Shown: positions 14,079 to 29,300 of the stretch, one piece after another | Layout: every line of letters begins with the position of its first letter | Numbering within the stretch: the first letter of the stretch is position 1 | Assembly (NCBI GenBank): GCA_951812925.1 | Contig: OX638371.1 | Location: 1 to 64,000, forward strand | DNA: 64,000 nucleotides | Origin: Calliopum simillimum | Taxonomy: Eukaryota > Arthropoda > Insecta > Diptera > Lauxaniidae | Direction: 5' to 3' | The notes under the pieces: model-generated | What the model was told of the DNA's origin: nothing | Seen by the model: only the letters and a program-made list of their open reading frames with translations | Databases searched by the model: none | Position numbers and translations under genes: made by a program

Positions 14079-16817
14079 GGACAGAATGCAACGAAACAGT
14101 TTATTGCAAGCGAGAGAAAACAACAACAACAACAAAATCCCTTCCACTCCACTGTCTCATTCATTTTCTCATCAACACAGCATAACACTGTGGATGCTGT
14201 TGTTGTTGTAATTATATGGGAAACTTACATCCAAAATATCGGTAAAAGTCGCAAAGTATACGAAAAACATCCAAAATATCGATAACAGTTCAAAAGTGTC
14301 GAAAAACATCCAAAATATCGGTAAAAGTACAAAAGTATTGTATCAAGAAAAATCCAAAGTATCGATAAAAGTCCAAAAGTATCGAAATACATCCAAAATA
14401 TCGGTAAAAGTCCCATAGTATACGAAAAACATCCAAAATATCGATACAGAATGTGGACAGAATGCAACGAAACAGTTTATTGCAAGCGAGAGAAAACAAC
14501 AACAACAACAAAATCCCTTCCACTCCACTGTCTCATTCATTTTCTCATCAACACAGCATAACACTGTGGATGCTGTTGTTGTTGTAATTATATGGGAAAC
14601 TTACATCCAAAATATCGGTAAAAGTCGCAAAGTATACGAAAAACATCCAAAATATCGATAACAGTTCAAAAGTGTCGAAAAACATCCAAAATATCGGTAA
14701 AAGTACAAAAGTATTGTATCAAGAAAAATCCAAAGTATCGATAAAAGTCCAAAAGTATCGAAATACATCCAAAATATCGGTAAAAGTCCCATAGTATACG
14801 AAAAACATCCAAAATATCGATACAGAATGTGGACAGAATGCAACGAAACAGTTTATTGCAAGCGAGAGAAAACAACAACAACAACAAAATCCCTTCCACT
14901 CCACTGTCTCATTCATTTTCTCATCAACACAGCATAACACTGTGGATGCTGTTGTTGTTGTAATTATATGGGAAACTTACATCCAAAATATCGGTAAAAG
15001 TCGCAAAGTATACGAAAAACATCCAAAATATCGATAACAGTTCAAAAGTGTCGAAAAACATCCAAAATATCGGTAAAAGTACAAAAGTATTGTATCAAGA
15101 AAAATCCAAAGTATCGATAAAAGTCCAAAAGTATCGAAATACATCCAAAATATCGGTAAAAGTCCCATAGTATACGAAAAACATCCAAAATATCGATACA
15201 GAATGTGGACAGAATGCAACGAAACAGTTTATTGCAAGCGAGAGAAAACAACAACAACAACAAAATCCCTTCCACTCCACTGTCTCATTCATTTTCTCAT
15301 CAACACAGCATAACACTGTGGATGCTGTTGTTGTTGTAATTATATGGGAAACTTACATCCAAAATATCGGTAAAAGTCGCAAAGTATACGAAAAACATCC
15401 AAAATATCGATAACAGTTCAAAAGTGTCGAAAAACATCCAAAATATCGGTAAAAGTACAAAAGTATTGTATCAAGAAAAATCCAAAGTATCGATAAAAGT
15501 CCAAAAGTATCGAAATACATCCAAAATATCGGTAAAAGTCCCATAGTATACGAAAAACATCCAAAATATCGATACAGAATGTGGACAGAATGCAACGAAA
15601 CAGTTTATTGCAAGCGAGAGAAAACAACAACAACAACAAAATCCCTTCCACTCCACTGTCTCATTCATTTTCTCATCAACACAGCATAACACTGTGGATG
15701 CTGTTGTTGTTGTAATTATATGGGAAACTTACATCCAAAATATCGGTAAAAGTCGCAAAGTATACGAAAAACATCCAAAATATCGATAACAGTTCAAAAG
15801 TGTCGAAAAACATCCAAAATATCGGTAAAAGTACAAAAGTATTGTATCAAGAAAAATCCAAAGTATCGATAAAAGTCCAAAAGTATCGAAATACATCCAA
15901 AATATCGGTAAAAGTCCCATAGTATACGAAAAACATCCAAAATATCGATACAGAATGTGGACAGAATGCAACGAAACAGTTTATTGCAAGCGAGAGAAAA
16001 CAACAACAACAACAAAATCCCTTCCACTCCACTGTCTCATTCATTTTCTCATCAACACAGCATAACACTGTGGATGCTGTTGTTGTTGTAATTATATGGG
16101 AAACTTACATCCAAAATATCGGTAAAAGTCGCAAAGTATACGAAAAACATCCAAAATATCGATAACAGTTCAAAAGTGTCGAAAAACATCCAAAATATCG
16201 GTAAAAGTACAAAAGTATTGTATCAAGAAAAATCCAAAGTATCGATAAAAGTCCAAAAGTATCGAAATACATCCAAAATATCGGTAAAAGTCCCATAGTA
16301 TACGAAAAACATCCAAAATATCGATACAGAATGTGGACAGAATGCAACGAAACAGTTTATTGCAAGCGAGAGAAAACAACAACAACAACAAAATCCCTTC
16401 CACTCCACTGTCTCATTCATTTTCTCATCAACACAGCATAACACTGTGGATGCTGTTGTTGTTGTAATTATATGGGAAACTTACATCCAAAATATCGGTA
16501 AAAGTCGCAAAGTATACGAAAAACATCCAAAATATCGATAACAGTTCAAAAGTGTCGAAAAACATCCAAAATATCGGTAAAAGTACAAAAGTATTGTATC
16601 AAGAAAAATCCAAAGTATCGATAAAAGTCCAAAAGTATCGAAATACATCCAAAATATCGGTAAAAGTCCCATAGTATACGAAAAACATCCAAAATATCGA
16701 TACAGAATGTGGACAGAATGCAACGAAACAGTTTATTGCAAGCGAGAGAAAACAACAACAACAACAAAATCCCTTCCACTCCACTGTCTCATTCATTTTC
16801 TCATCAACACAGCATAA

Positions 16818-17254
16818 AGTGCTGAACACATTCGGTGCGAGCTGCGAGTGCGAGAGAAACCCGACCGAGATAGCACGATTTTCTCTATATGTTAGAGTAA
16901 GATATAAAATTGAGCTTTTATTAAACGTCATTTATAAAAGCTCTCGCAGTGCGATTGAATTGATTCTATTTTTCTGACGATTTTTAAAAAAGAAGAACAA
17001 GATCAAACACAAAAATTTAAATTAATTATTTTCGACTGAATTTTTTAATTTCAATTTGAAGTTTAAATAATTTTGAAAACAAATACGTTTTTATTTTTCG
17101 TTTTTTGTTTTCATTTGTTTTCAATTTTCATAAAAAAAAACTTACTCGCAACGAGTTGATTGTGTTTTTACGCACGAGAAAAAGCTCAAAAAATCGTTTG
17201 AGCAAAAGCTATTTTCTCTCGCACTCGCAGCTCGCACCGAATGTGTTCAGGGCT
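16818..17254. mobile_element. MITE with 42-bp TIRs and TAA target duplication, PIF/Harbinger-like
   Basis: A 437-bp insertion interrupting the satellite unit that begins at 16711. The terminal inverted repeats are 16818-16859 and 17213-17254 (about 40 of 42 bases paired; they begin AG, then two variable bases, then CTGAACACATTCGG). The satellite sequence CATAACACTG is split so that TAA appears on both sides (16815-16817 and 17255-17257), a clean 3-bp target duplication. TWA duplications are typical of PIF/Harbinger elements, so that class is inferred. The interior is AT-rich and has no ORF, so it is non-autonomous. It is the only foreign insertion in the array. Confidence 0.93.
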
Positions 17255-17902
17255 TAACACTGTGGATGCTGTTGTTGTTGTAATTATATGGGAAACTTAC
17301 ATCCAAAATATCGGTAAAAGTCGCAAAGTATACGAAAAACATCCAAAATATCGATAACAGTTCAAAAGTGTCGAAAAACATCCAAAATATCGGTAAAAGT
17401 ACAAAAGTATTGTATCAAGAAAAATCCAAAGTATCGATAAAAGTCCAAAAGTATCGAAATACATCCAAAATATCGGTAAAAGTCCCATAGTATACGAAAA
17501 ACATCCAAAATATCGATACAGAATGTGGACAGAATGCAACGAAACAGTTTATTGCAAGCGAGAGAAAACAACAACAACAACAAAATCCCTTCCACTCCAC
17601 TGTCTCATTCATTTTCTCATCAACACAGCATAACACTGTGGATGCTGTTGTTGTTGTAATTATATGGGAAACTTACATCCAAAATATCGGTAAAAGTCGC
17701 AAAGTATACGAAAAACATCCAAAATATCGATAACAGTTCAAAAGTGTCGAAAAACATCCAAAATATCGGTAAAAGTACAAAAGTATTGTATCAAGAAAAA
17801 TCCAAAGTATCGATAAAAGTCCAAAAGTATCGAAATACATCCAAAATATCGGTAAAAGTCCCATAGTATACGAAAAACATCCAAAATATCGATACAGAAT
17901 GT

Positions 17903-18361
17903 GGACAGAATGCAACGAAACAGTTTATTGCAAGCGAGAGAAAACAACAACAACAACAAAATCCCTTCCACTCCACTGTCTCATTCATTTTCTCATCAAC
18001 ACAGCATAACACTGTGGATGCTGTTGTTGTTGTAATTATATGGGAAACTTACATCCAAAATATCGGTAAAAGTCGCAAAGTATACGAAAAACATCCAAAA
18101 TATCGATAACAGTTCAAAAGTGTCGAAAAACATCCAAAATATCGGTAAAAGTACAAAAGTATTGTATCAAGAAAAATCCAAAGTATCGATAAAAGTCCAA
18201 AAGTATCGAAATACATCCAAAATATCGGTAAAAGTACAAAAGTATTGTATCAAGAAAAATCCAAAGTATCGATAAAAGTCCAAAAGTATCGAAATACATC
18301 CAAAATATCGGTAAAAGTCCCATAGTATACGAAAAACATCCAAAATATCGATACAGAATGT
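17903..18361. repeat. 459-bp long satellite unit C
   Basis: Long unit with the 83-bp dimer duplication. It is followed directly by a unit carrying an A-to-C change at unit position 189. Confidence 0.97.
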
Positions 18362-18737
18362 GGACAGAATGCAACGAAACAGTTTATTGCAAGCGAGAGA
18401 AAACAACAACAACAACAAAATCCCTTCCACTCCACTGTCTCATTCATTTTCTCATCAACACAGCATAACACTGTGGATGCTGTTGTTGTTGTAATTATAT
18501 GGGAAACTTACATCCAAAATATCGGTAAAAGTCGCAAAGTATACGAAAACCATCCAAAATATCGATAACAGTTCAAAAGTGTCGAAAAACATCCAAAATA
18601 TCGGTAAAAGTACAAAAGTATTGTATCAAGAAAAATCCAAAGTATCGATAAAAGTCCAAAAGTATCGAAATACATCCAAAATATCGGTAAAAGTCCCATA
18701 GTATACGAAAAACATCCAAAATATCGATACAGAATGT
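18362..18737. repeat. Satellite unit with A-to-C variant at 18550
   Basis: Ordinary-length unit in which CGAAAAACATCC reads CGAAAACCATCC (changed base 18550). The same change is seen only at 23145 and 33380, each time in the unit directly after a long unit. Confidence 0.95.
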
Positions 18738-21700
18738 GGACAGAATGCAACGAAACAGTTTATTGCAAGCGAGAGAAAACAACAACAACAACAAAATCCC
18801 TTCCACTCCACTGTCTCATTCATTTTCTCATCAACACAGCATAACACTGTGGATGCTGTTGTTGTTGTAATTATATGGGAAACTTACATCCAAAATATCG
18901 GTAAAAGTCGCAAAGTATACGAAAAACATCCAAAATATCGATAACAGTTCAAAAGTGTCGAAAAACATCCAAAATATCGGTAAAAGTACAAAAGTATTGT
19001 ATCAAGAAAAATCCAAAGTATCGATAAAAGTCCAAAAGTATCGAAATACATCCAAAATATCGGTAAAAGTCCCATAGTATACGAAAAACATCCAAAATAT
19101 CGATACAGAATGTGGACAGAATGCAACGAAACAGTTTATTGCAAGCGAGAGAAAACAACAACAACAACAAAATCCCTTCCACTCCACTGTCTCATTCATT
19201 TTCTCATCAACACAGCATAACACTGTGGATGCTGTTGTTGTTGTAATTATATGGGAAACTTACATCCAAAATATCGGTAAAAGTCGCAAAGTATACGAAA
19301 AACATCCAAAATATCGATAACAGTTCAAAAGTGTCGAAAAACATCCAAAATATCGGTAAAAGTACAAAAGTATTGTATCAAGAAAAATCCAAAGTATCGA
19401 TAAAAGTCCAAAAGTATCGAAATACATCCAAAATATCGGTAAAAGTCCCATAGTATACGAAAAACATCCAAAATATCGATACAGAATGTGGACAGAATGC
19501 AACGAAACAGTTTATTGCAAGCGAGAGAAAACAACAACAACAACAAAATCCCTTCCACTCCACTGTCTCATTCATTTTCTCATCAACACAGCATAACACT
19601 GTGGATGCTGTTGTTGTTGTAATTATATGGGAAACTTACATCCAAAATATCGGTAAAAGTCGCAAAGTATACGAAAAACATCCAAAATATCGATAACAGT
19701 TCAAAAGTGTCGAAAAACATCCAAAATATCGGTAAAAGTACAAAAGTATTGTATCAAGAAAAATCCAAAGTATCGATAAAAGTCCAAAAGTATCGAAATA
19801 CATCCAAAATATCGGTAAAAGTCCCATAGTATACGAAAAACATCCAAAATATCGATACAGAATGTGGACAGAATGCAACGAAACAGTTTATTGCAAGCGA
19901 GAGAAAACAACAACAACAACAAAATCCCTTCCACTCCACTGTCTCATTCATTTTCTCATCAACACAGCATAACACTGTGGATGCTGTTGTTGTTGTAATT
20001 ATATGGGAAACTTACATCCAAAATATCGGTAAAAGTCGCAAAGTATACGAAAAACATCCAAAATATCGATAACAGTTCAAAAGTGTCGAAAAACATCCAA
20101 AATATCGGTAAAAGTACAAAAGTATTGTATCAAGAAAAATCCAAAGTATCGATAAAAGTCCAAAAGTATCGAAATACATCCAAAATATCGGTAAAAGTCC
20201 CATAGTATACGAAAAACATCCAAAATATCGATACAGAATGTGGACAGAATGCAACGAAACAGTTTATTGCAAGCGAGAGAAAACAACAACAACAACAAAA
20301 TCCCTTCCACTCCACTGTCTCATTCATTTTCTCATCAACACAGCATAACACTGTGGATGCTGTTGTTGTTGTAATTATATGGGAAACTTACATCCAAAAT
20401 ATCGGTAAAAGTCGCAAAGTATACGAAAAACATCCAAAATATCGATAACAGTTCAAAAGTGTCGAAAAACATCCAAAATATCGGTAAAAGTACAAAAGTA
20501 TTGTATCAAGAAAAATCCAAAGTATCGATAAAAGTCCAAAAGTATCGAAATACATCCAAAATATCGGTAAAAGTCCCATAGTATACGAAAAACATCCAAA
20601 ATATCGATACAGAATGTGGACAGAATGCAACGAAACAGTTTATTGCAAGCGAGAGAAAACAACAACAACAACAAAATCCCTTCCACTCCACTGTCTCATT
20701 CATTTTCTCATCAACACAGCATAACACTGTGGATGCTGTTGTTGTTGTAATTATATGGGAAACTTACATCCAAAATATCGGTAAAAGTCGCAAAGTATAC
20801 GAAAAACATCCAAAATATCGATAACAGTTCAAAAGTGTCGAAAAACATCCAAAATATCGGTAAAAGTACAAAAGTATTGTATCAAGAAAAATCCAAAGTA
20901 TCGATAAAAGTCCAAAAGTATCGAAATACATCCAAAATATCGGTAAAAGTCCCATAGTATACGAAAAACATCCAAAATATCGATACAGAATGTGGACAGA
21001 ATGCAACGAAACAGTTTATTGCAAGCGAGAGAAAACAACAACAACAACAAAATCCCTTCCACTCCACTGTCTCATTCATTTTCTCATCAACACAGCATAA
21101 CACTGTGGATGCTGTTGTTGTTGTAATTATATGGGAAACTTACATCCAAAATATCGGTAAAAGTCGCAAAGTATACGAAAAACATCCAAAATATCGATAA
21201 CAGTTCAAAAGTGTCGAAAAACATCCAAAATATCGGTAAAAGTACAAAAGTATTGTATCAAGAAAAATCCAAAGTATCGATAAAAGTCCAAAAGTATCGA
21301 AATACATCCAAAATATCGGTAAAAGTCCCATAGTATACGAAAAACATCCAAAATATCGATACAGAATGTGGACAGAATGCAACGAAACAGTTTATTGCAA
21401 GCGAGAGAAAACAACAACAACAACAAAATCCCTTCCACTCCACTGTCTCATTCATTTTCTCATCAACACAGCATAACACTGTGGATGCTGTTGTTGTTGT
21501 AATTATATGGGAAACTTACATCCAAAATATCGGTAAAAGTCGCAAAGTATACGAAAAACATCCAAAATATCGATAACAGTTCAAAAGTGTCGAAAAACAT
21601 CCAAAATATCGGTAAAAGTACAAAAGTATTGTATCAAGAAAAATCCAAAGTATCGATAAAAGTCCAAAAGTATCGAAATACATCCAAAATATCGGTAAAA

Positions 21701-22497
21701 GTCCCATAGTATACGAAAAACATCCAAAATATCGATACAGAATGTGGACAGAATGCAACGAAACAGTTTATTGCAAGCGAGAGAAAACAACAACAACAAC
21801 AAAATCCCTTCCACTCCACTGTCTCATTCATTTTCTCATCAACACAGCATAACACTGTGGATGCTGTTGTTGTTGTAATTATATGGGAAACTTACATCCA
21901 AAATATCGGTAAAAGTCGCAAAGTATACGAAAAACATCCAAAATATCGATAACAGTTCAAAAGTGTCGAAAAACATCCAAAATATCGGTAAAAGTACAAA
22001 AGTATTGTATCAAGAAAAATCCAAAGTATCGATAAAAGTCCAAAAGTATCGAAATACATCCAAAATATCGGTAAAAGTCCCATAGTATACGAAAAACATC
22101 CAAAATATCGATACAGAATGTGGACAGAATGCAACGAAACAGTTTATTGCAAGCGAGAGAAAACAACAACAACAACAAAATCCCTTCCACTCCACTGTCT
22201 CATTCATTTTCTCATCAACACAGCATAACACTGTGGATGCTGTTGTTGTTGTAATTATATGGGAAACTTACATCCAAAATATCGGTAAAAGTCGCAAAGT
22301 ATACGAAAAACATCCAAAATATCGATAACAGTTCAAAAGTGTCGAAAAACATCCAAAATATCGGTAAAAGTACAAAAGTATTGTATCAAGAAAAATCCAA
22401 AGTATCGATAAAAGTCCAAAAGTATCGAAATACATCCAAAATATCGGTAAAAGTCCCATAGTATACGAAAAACATCCAAAATATCGATACAGAATGT

Positions 22498-22956
22498 GGA
22501 CAGAATGCAACGAAACAGTTTATTGCAAGCGAGAGAAAACAACAACAACAACAAAATCCCTTCCACTCCACTGTCTCATTCATTTTCTCATCAACACAGC
22601 ATAACACTGTGGATGCTGTTGTTGTTGTAATTATATGGGAAACTTACATCCAAAATATCGGTAAAAGTCGCAAAGTATACGAAAAACATCCAAAATATCG
22701 ATAACAGTTCAAAAGTGTCGAAAAACATCCAAAATATCGGTAAAAGTACAAAAGTATTGTATCAAGAAAAATCCAAAGTATCGATAAAAGTCCAAAAGTA
22801 TCGAAATACATCCAAAATATCGGTAAAAGTACAAAAGTATTGTATCAAGAAAAATCCAAAGTATCGATAAAAGTCCAAAAGTATCGAAATACATCCAAAA
22901 TATCGGTAAAAGTCCCATAGTATACGAAAAACATCCAAAATATCGATACAGAATGT
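22498..22956. repeat. 459-bp long satellite unit D
   Basis: Long unit with the 83-bp dimer duplication, 11 ordinary units after long unit C. It is followed by a unit with the position-189 variant. Confidence 0.97.
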
Positions 22957-23332
22957 GGACAGAATGCAACGAAACAGTTTATTGCAAGCGAGAGAAAACA
23001 ACAACAACAACAAAATCCCTTCCACTCCACTGTCTCATTCATTTTCTCATCAACACAGCATAACACTGTGGATGCTGTTGTTGTTGTAATTATATGGGAA
23101 ACTTACATCCAAAATATCGGTAAAAGTCGCAAAGTATACGAAAACCATCCAAAATATCGATAACAGTTCAAAAGTGTCGAAAAACATCCAAAATATCGGT
23201 AAAAGTACAAAAGTATTGTATCAAGAAAAATCCAAAGTATCGATAAAAGTCCAAAAGTATCGAAATACATCCAAAATATCGGTAAAAGTCCCATAGTATA
23301 CGAAAAACATCCAAAATATCGATACAGAATGT
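22957..23332. repeat. Satellite unit with A-to-C variant at 23145
   Basis: Carries the same single-base change as the unit at 18362, again directly downstream of a long unit. Confidence 0.95.
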
Positions 23333-26300
23333 GGACAGAATGCAACGAAACAGTTTATTGCAAGCGAGAGAAAACAACAACAACAACAAAATCCCTTCCA
23401 CTCCACTGTCTCATTCATTTTCTCATCAACACAGCATAACACTGTGGATGCTGTTGTTGTTGTAATTATATGGGAAACTTACATCCAAAATATCGGTAAA
23501 AGTCGCAAAGTATACGAAAAACATCCAAAATATCGATAACAGTTCAAAAGTGTCGAAAAACATCCAAAATATCGGTAAAAGTACAAAAGTATTGTATCAA
23601 GAAAAATCCAAAGTATCGATAAAAGTCCAAAAGTATCGAAATACATCCAAAATATCGGTAAAAGTCCCATAGTATACGAAAAACATCCAAAATATCGATA
23701 CAGAATGTGGACAGAATGCAACGAAACAGTTTATTGCAAGCGAGAGAAAACAACAACAACAACAAAATCCCTTCCACTCCACTGTCTCATTCATTTTCTC
23801 ATCAACACAGCATAACACTGTGGATGCTGTTGTTGTTGTAATTATATGGGAAACTTACATCCAAAATATCGGTAAAAGTCGCAAAGTATACGAAAAACAT
23901 CCAAAATATCGATAACAGTTCAAAAGTGTCGAAAAACATCCAAAATATCGGTAAAAGTACAAAAGTATTGTATCAAGAAAAATCCAAAGTATCGATAAAA
24001 GTCCAAAAGTATCGAAATACATCCAAAATATCGGTAAAAGTCCCATAGTATACGAAAAACATCCAAAATATCGATACAGAATGTGGACAGAATGCAACGA
24101 AACAGTTTATTGCAAGCGAGAGAAAACAACAACAACAACAAAATCCCTTCCACTCCACTGTCTCATTCATTTTCTCATCAACACAGCATAACACTGTGGA
24201 TGCTGTTGTTGTTGTAATTATATGGGAAACTTACATCCAAAATATCGGTAAAAGTCGCAAAGTATACGAAAAACATCCAAAATATCGATAACAGTTCAAA
24301 AGTGTCGAAAAACATCCAAAATATCGGTAAAAGTACAAAAGTATTGTATCAAGAAAAATCCAAAGTATCGATAAAAGTCCAAAAGTATCGAAATACATCC
24401 AAAATATCGGTAAAAGTCCCATAGTATACGAAAAACATCCAAAATATCGATACAGAATGTGGACAGAATGCAACGAAACAGTTTATTGCAAGCGAGAGAA
24501 AACAACAACAACAACAAAATCCCTTCCACTCCACTGTCTCATTCATTTTCTCATCAACACAGCATAACACTGTGGATGCTGTTGTTGTTGTAATTATATG
24601 GGAAACTTACATCCAAAATATCGGTAAAAGTCGCAAAGTATACGAAAAACATCCAAAATATCGATAACAGTTCAAAAGTGTCGAAAAACATCCAAAATAT
24701 CGGTAAAAGTACAAAAGTATTGTATCAAGAAAAATCCAAAGTATCGATAAAAGTCCAAAAGTATCGAAATACATCCAAAATATCGGTAAAAGTCCCATAG
24801 TATACGAAAAACATCCAAAATATCGATACAGAATGTGGACAGAATGCAACGAAACAGTTTATTGCAAGCGAGAGAAAACAACAACAACAACAAAATCCCT
24901 TCCACTCCACTGTCTCATTCATTTTCTCATCAACACAGCATAACACTGTGGATGCTGTTGTTGTTGTAATTATATGGGAAACTTACATCCAAAATATCGG
25001 TAAAAGTCGCAAAGTATACGAAAAACATCCAAAATATCGATAACAGTTCAAAAGTGTCGAAAAACATCCAAAATATCGGTAAAAGTACAAAAGTATTGTA
25101 TCAAGAAAAATCCAAAGTATCGATAAAAGTCCAAAAGTATCGAAATACATCCAAAATATCGGTAAAAGTCCCATAGTATACGAAAAACATCCAAAATATC
25201 GATACAGAATGTGGACAGAATGCAACGAAACAGTTTATTGCAAGCGAGAGAAAACAACAACAACAACAAAATCCCTTCCACTCCACTGTCTCATTCATTT
25301 TCTCATCAACACAGCATAACACTGTGGATGCTGTTGTTGTTGTAATTATATGGGAAACTTACATCCAAAATATCGGTAAAAGTCGCAAAGTATACGAAAA
25401 ACATCCAAAATATCGATAACAGTTCAAAAGTGTCGAAAAACATCCAAAATATCGGTAAAAGTACAAAAGTATTGTATCAAGAAAAATCCAAAGTATCGAT
25501 AAAAGTCCAAAAGTATCGAAATACATCCAAAATATCGGTAAAAGTCCCATAGTATACGAAAAACATCCAAAATATCGATACAGAATGTGGACAGAATGCA
25601 ACGAAACAGTTTATTGCAAGCGAGAGAAAACAACAACAACAACAAAATCCCTTCCACTCCACTGTCTCATTCATTTTCTCATCAACACAGCATAACACTG
25701 TGGATGCTGTTGTTGTTGTAATTATATGGGAAACTTACATCCAAAATATCGGTAAAAGTCGCAAAGTATACGAAAAACATCCAAAATATCGATAACAGTT
25801 CAAAAGTGTCGAAAAACATCCAAAATATCGGTAAAAGTACAAAAGTATTGTATCAAGAAAAATCCAAAGTATCGATAAAAGTCCAAAAGTATCGAAATAC
25901 ATCCAAAATATCGGTAAAAGTCCCATAGTATACGAAAAACATCCAAAATATCGATACAGAATGTGGACAGAATGCAACGAAACAGTTTATTGCAAGCGAG
26001 AGAAAACAACAACAACAACAAAATCCCTTCCACTCCACTGTCTCATTCATTTTCTCATCAACACAGCATAACACTGTGGATGCTGTTGTTGTTGTAATTA
26101 TATGGGAAACTTACATCCAAAATATCGGTAAAAGTCGCAAAGTATACGAAAAACATCCAAAATATCGATAACAGTTCAAAAGTGTCGAAAAACATCCAAA
26201 ATATCGGTAAAAGTACAAAAGTATTGTATCAAGAAAAATCCAAAGTATCGATAAAAGTCCAAAAGTATCGAAATACATCCAAAATATCGGTAAAAGTCCC

Positions 26301-29300
26301 ATAGTATACGAAAAACATCCAAAATATCGATACAGAATGTGGACAGAATGCAACGAAACAGTTTATTGCAAGCGAGAGAAAACAACAACAACAACAAAAT
26401 CCCTTCCACTCCACTGTCTCATTCATTTTCTCATCAACACAGCATAACACTGTGGATGCTGTTGTTGTTGTAATTATATGGGAAACTTACATCCAAAATA
26501 TCGGTAAAAGTCGCAAAGTATACGAAAAACATCCAAAATATCGATAACAGTTCAAAAGTGTCGAAAAACATCCAAAATATCGGTAAAAGTACAAAAGTAT
26601 TGTATCAAGAAAAATCCAAAGTATCGATAAAAGTCCAAAAGTATCGAAATACATCCAAAATATCGGTAAAAGTCCCATAGTATACGAAAAACATCCAAAA
26701 TATCGATACAGAATGTGGACAGAATGCAACGAAACAGTTTATTGCAAGCGAGAGAAAACAACAACAACAACAAAATCCCTTCCACTCCACTGTCTCATTC
26801 ATTTTCTCATCAACACAGCATAACACTGTGGATGCTGTTGTTGTTGTAATTATATGGGAAACTTACATCCAAAATATCGGTAAAAGTCGCAAAGTATACG
26901 AAAAACATCCAAAATATCGATAACAGTTCAAAAGTGTCGAAAAACATCCAAAATATCGGTAAAAGTACAAAAGTATTGTATCAAGAAAAATCCAAAGTAT
27001 CGATAAAAGTCCAAAAGTATCGAAATACATCCAAAATATCGGTAAAAGTCCCATAGTATACGAAAAACATCCAAAATATCGATACAGAATGTGGACAGAA
27101 TGCAACGAAACAGTTTATTGCAAGCGAGAGAAAACAACAACAACAACAAAATCCCTTCCACTCCACTGTCTCATTCATTTTCTCATCAACACAGCATAAC
27201 ACTGTGGATGCTGTTGTTGTTGTAATTATATGGGAAACTTACATCCAAAATATCGGTAAAAGTCGCAAAGTATACGAAAAACATCCAAAATATCGATAAC
27301 AGTTCAAAAGTGTCGAAAAACATCCAAAATATCGGTAAAAGTACAAAAGTATTGTATCAAGAAAAATCCAAAGTATCGATAAAAGTCCAAAAGTATCGAA
27401 ATACATCCAAAATATCGGTAAAAGTCCCATAGTATACGAAAAACATCCAAAATATCGATACAGAATGTGGACAGAATGCAACGAAACAGTTTATTGCAAG
27501 CGAGAGAAAACAACAACAACAACAAAATCCCTTCCACTCCACTGTCTCATTCATTTTCTCATCAACACAGCATAACACTGTGGATGCTGTTGTTGTTGTA
27601 ATTATATGGGAAACTTACATCCAAAATATCGGTAAAAGTCGCAAAGTATACGAAAAACATCCAAAATATCGATAACAGTTCAAAAGTGTCGAAAAACATC
27701 CAAAATATCGGTAAAAGTACAAAAGTATTGTATCAAGAAAAATCCAAAGTATCGATAAAAGTCCAAAAGTATCGAAATACATCCAAAATATCGGTAAAAG
27801 TCCCATAGTATACGAAAAACATCCAAAATATCGATACAGAATGTGGACAGAATGCAACGAAACAGTTTATTGCAAGCGAGAGAAAACAACAACAACAACA
27901 AAATCCCTTCCACTCCACTGTCTCATTCATTTTCTCATCAACACAGCATAACACTGTGGATGCTGTTGTTGTTGTAATTATATGGGAAACTTACATCCAA
28001 AATATCGGTAAAAGTCGCAAAGTATACGAAAAACATCCAAAATATCGATAACAGTTCAAAAGTGTCGAAAAACATCCAAAATATCGGTAAAAGTACAAAA
28101 GTATTGTATCAAGAAAAATCCAAAGTATCGATAAAAGTCCAAAAGTATCGAAATACATCCAAAATATCGGTAAAAGTCCCATAGTATACGAAAAACATCC
28201 AAAATATCGATACAGAATGTGGACAGAATGCAACGAAACAGTTTATTGCAAGCGAGAGAAAACAACAACAACAACAAAATCCCTTCCACTCCACTGTCTC
28301 ATTCATTTTCTCATCAACACAGCATAACACTGTGGATGCTGTTGTTGTTGTAATTATATGGGAAACTTACATCCAAAATATCGGTAAAAGTCGCAAAGTA
28401 TACGAAAAACATCCAAAATATCGATAACAGTTCAAAAGTGTCGAAAAACATCCAAAATATCGGTAAAAGTACAAAAGTATTGTATCAAGAAAAATCCAAA
28501 GTATCGATAAAAGTCCAAAAGTATCGAAATACATCCAAAATATCGGTAAAAGTCCCATAGTATACGAAAAACATCCAAAATATCGATACAGAATGTGGAC
28601 AGAATGCAACGAAACAGTTTATTGCAAGCGAGAGAAAACAACAACAACAACAAAATCCCTTCCACTCCACTGTCTCATTCATTTTCTCATCAACACAGCA
28701 TAACACTGTGGATGCTGTTGTTGTTGTAATTATATGGGAAACTTACATCCAAAATATCGGTAAAAGTCGCAAAGTATACGAAAAACATCCAAAATATCGA
28801 TAACAGTTCAAAAGTGTCGAAAAACATCCAAAATATCGGTAAAAGTACAAAAGTATTGTATCAAGAAAAATCCAAAGTATCGATAAAAGTCCAAAAGTAT
28901 CGAAATACATCCAAAATATCGGTAAAAGTCCCATAGTATACGAAAAACATCCAAAATATCGATACAGAATGTGGACAGAATGCAACGAAACAGTTTATTG
29001 CAAGCGAGAGAAAACAACAACAACAACAAAATCCCTTCCACTCCACTGTCTCATTCATTTTCTCATCAACACAGCATAACACTGTGGATGCTGTTGTTGT
29101 TGTAATTATATGGGAAACTTACATCCAAAATATCGGTAAAAGTCGCAAAGTATACGAAAAACATCCAAAATATCGATAACAGTTCAAAAGTGTCGAAAAA
29201 CATCCAAAATATCGGTAAAAGTACAAAAGTATTGTATCAAGAAAAATCCAAAGTATCGATAAAAGTCCAAAAGTATCGAAATACATCCAAAATATCGGTA

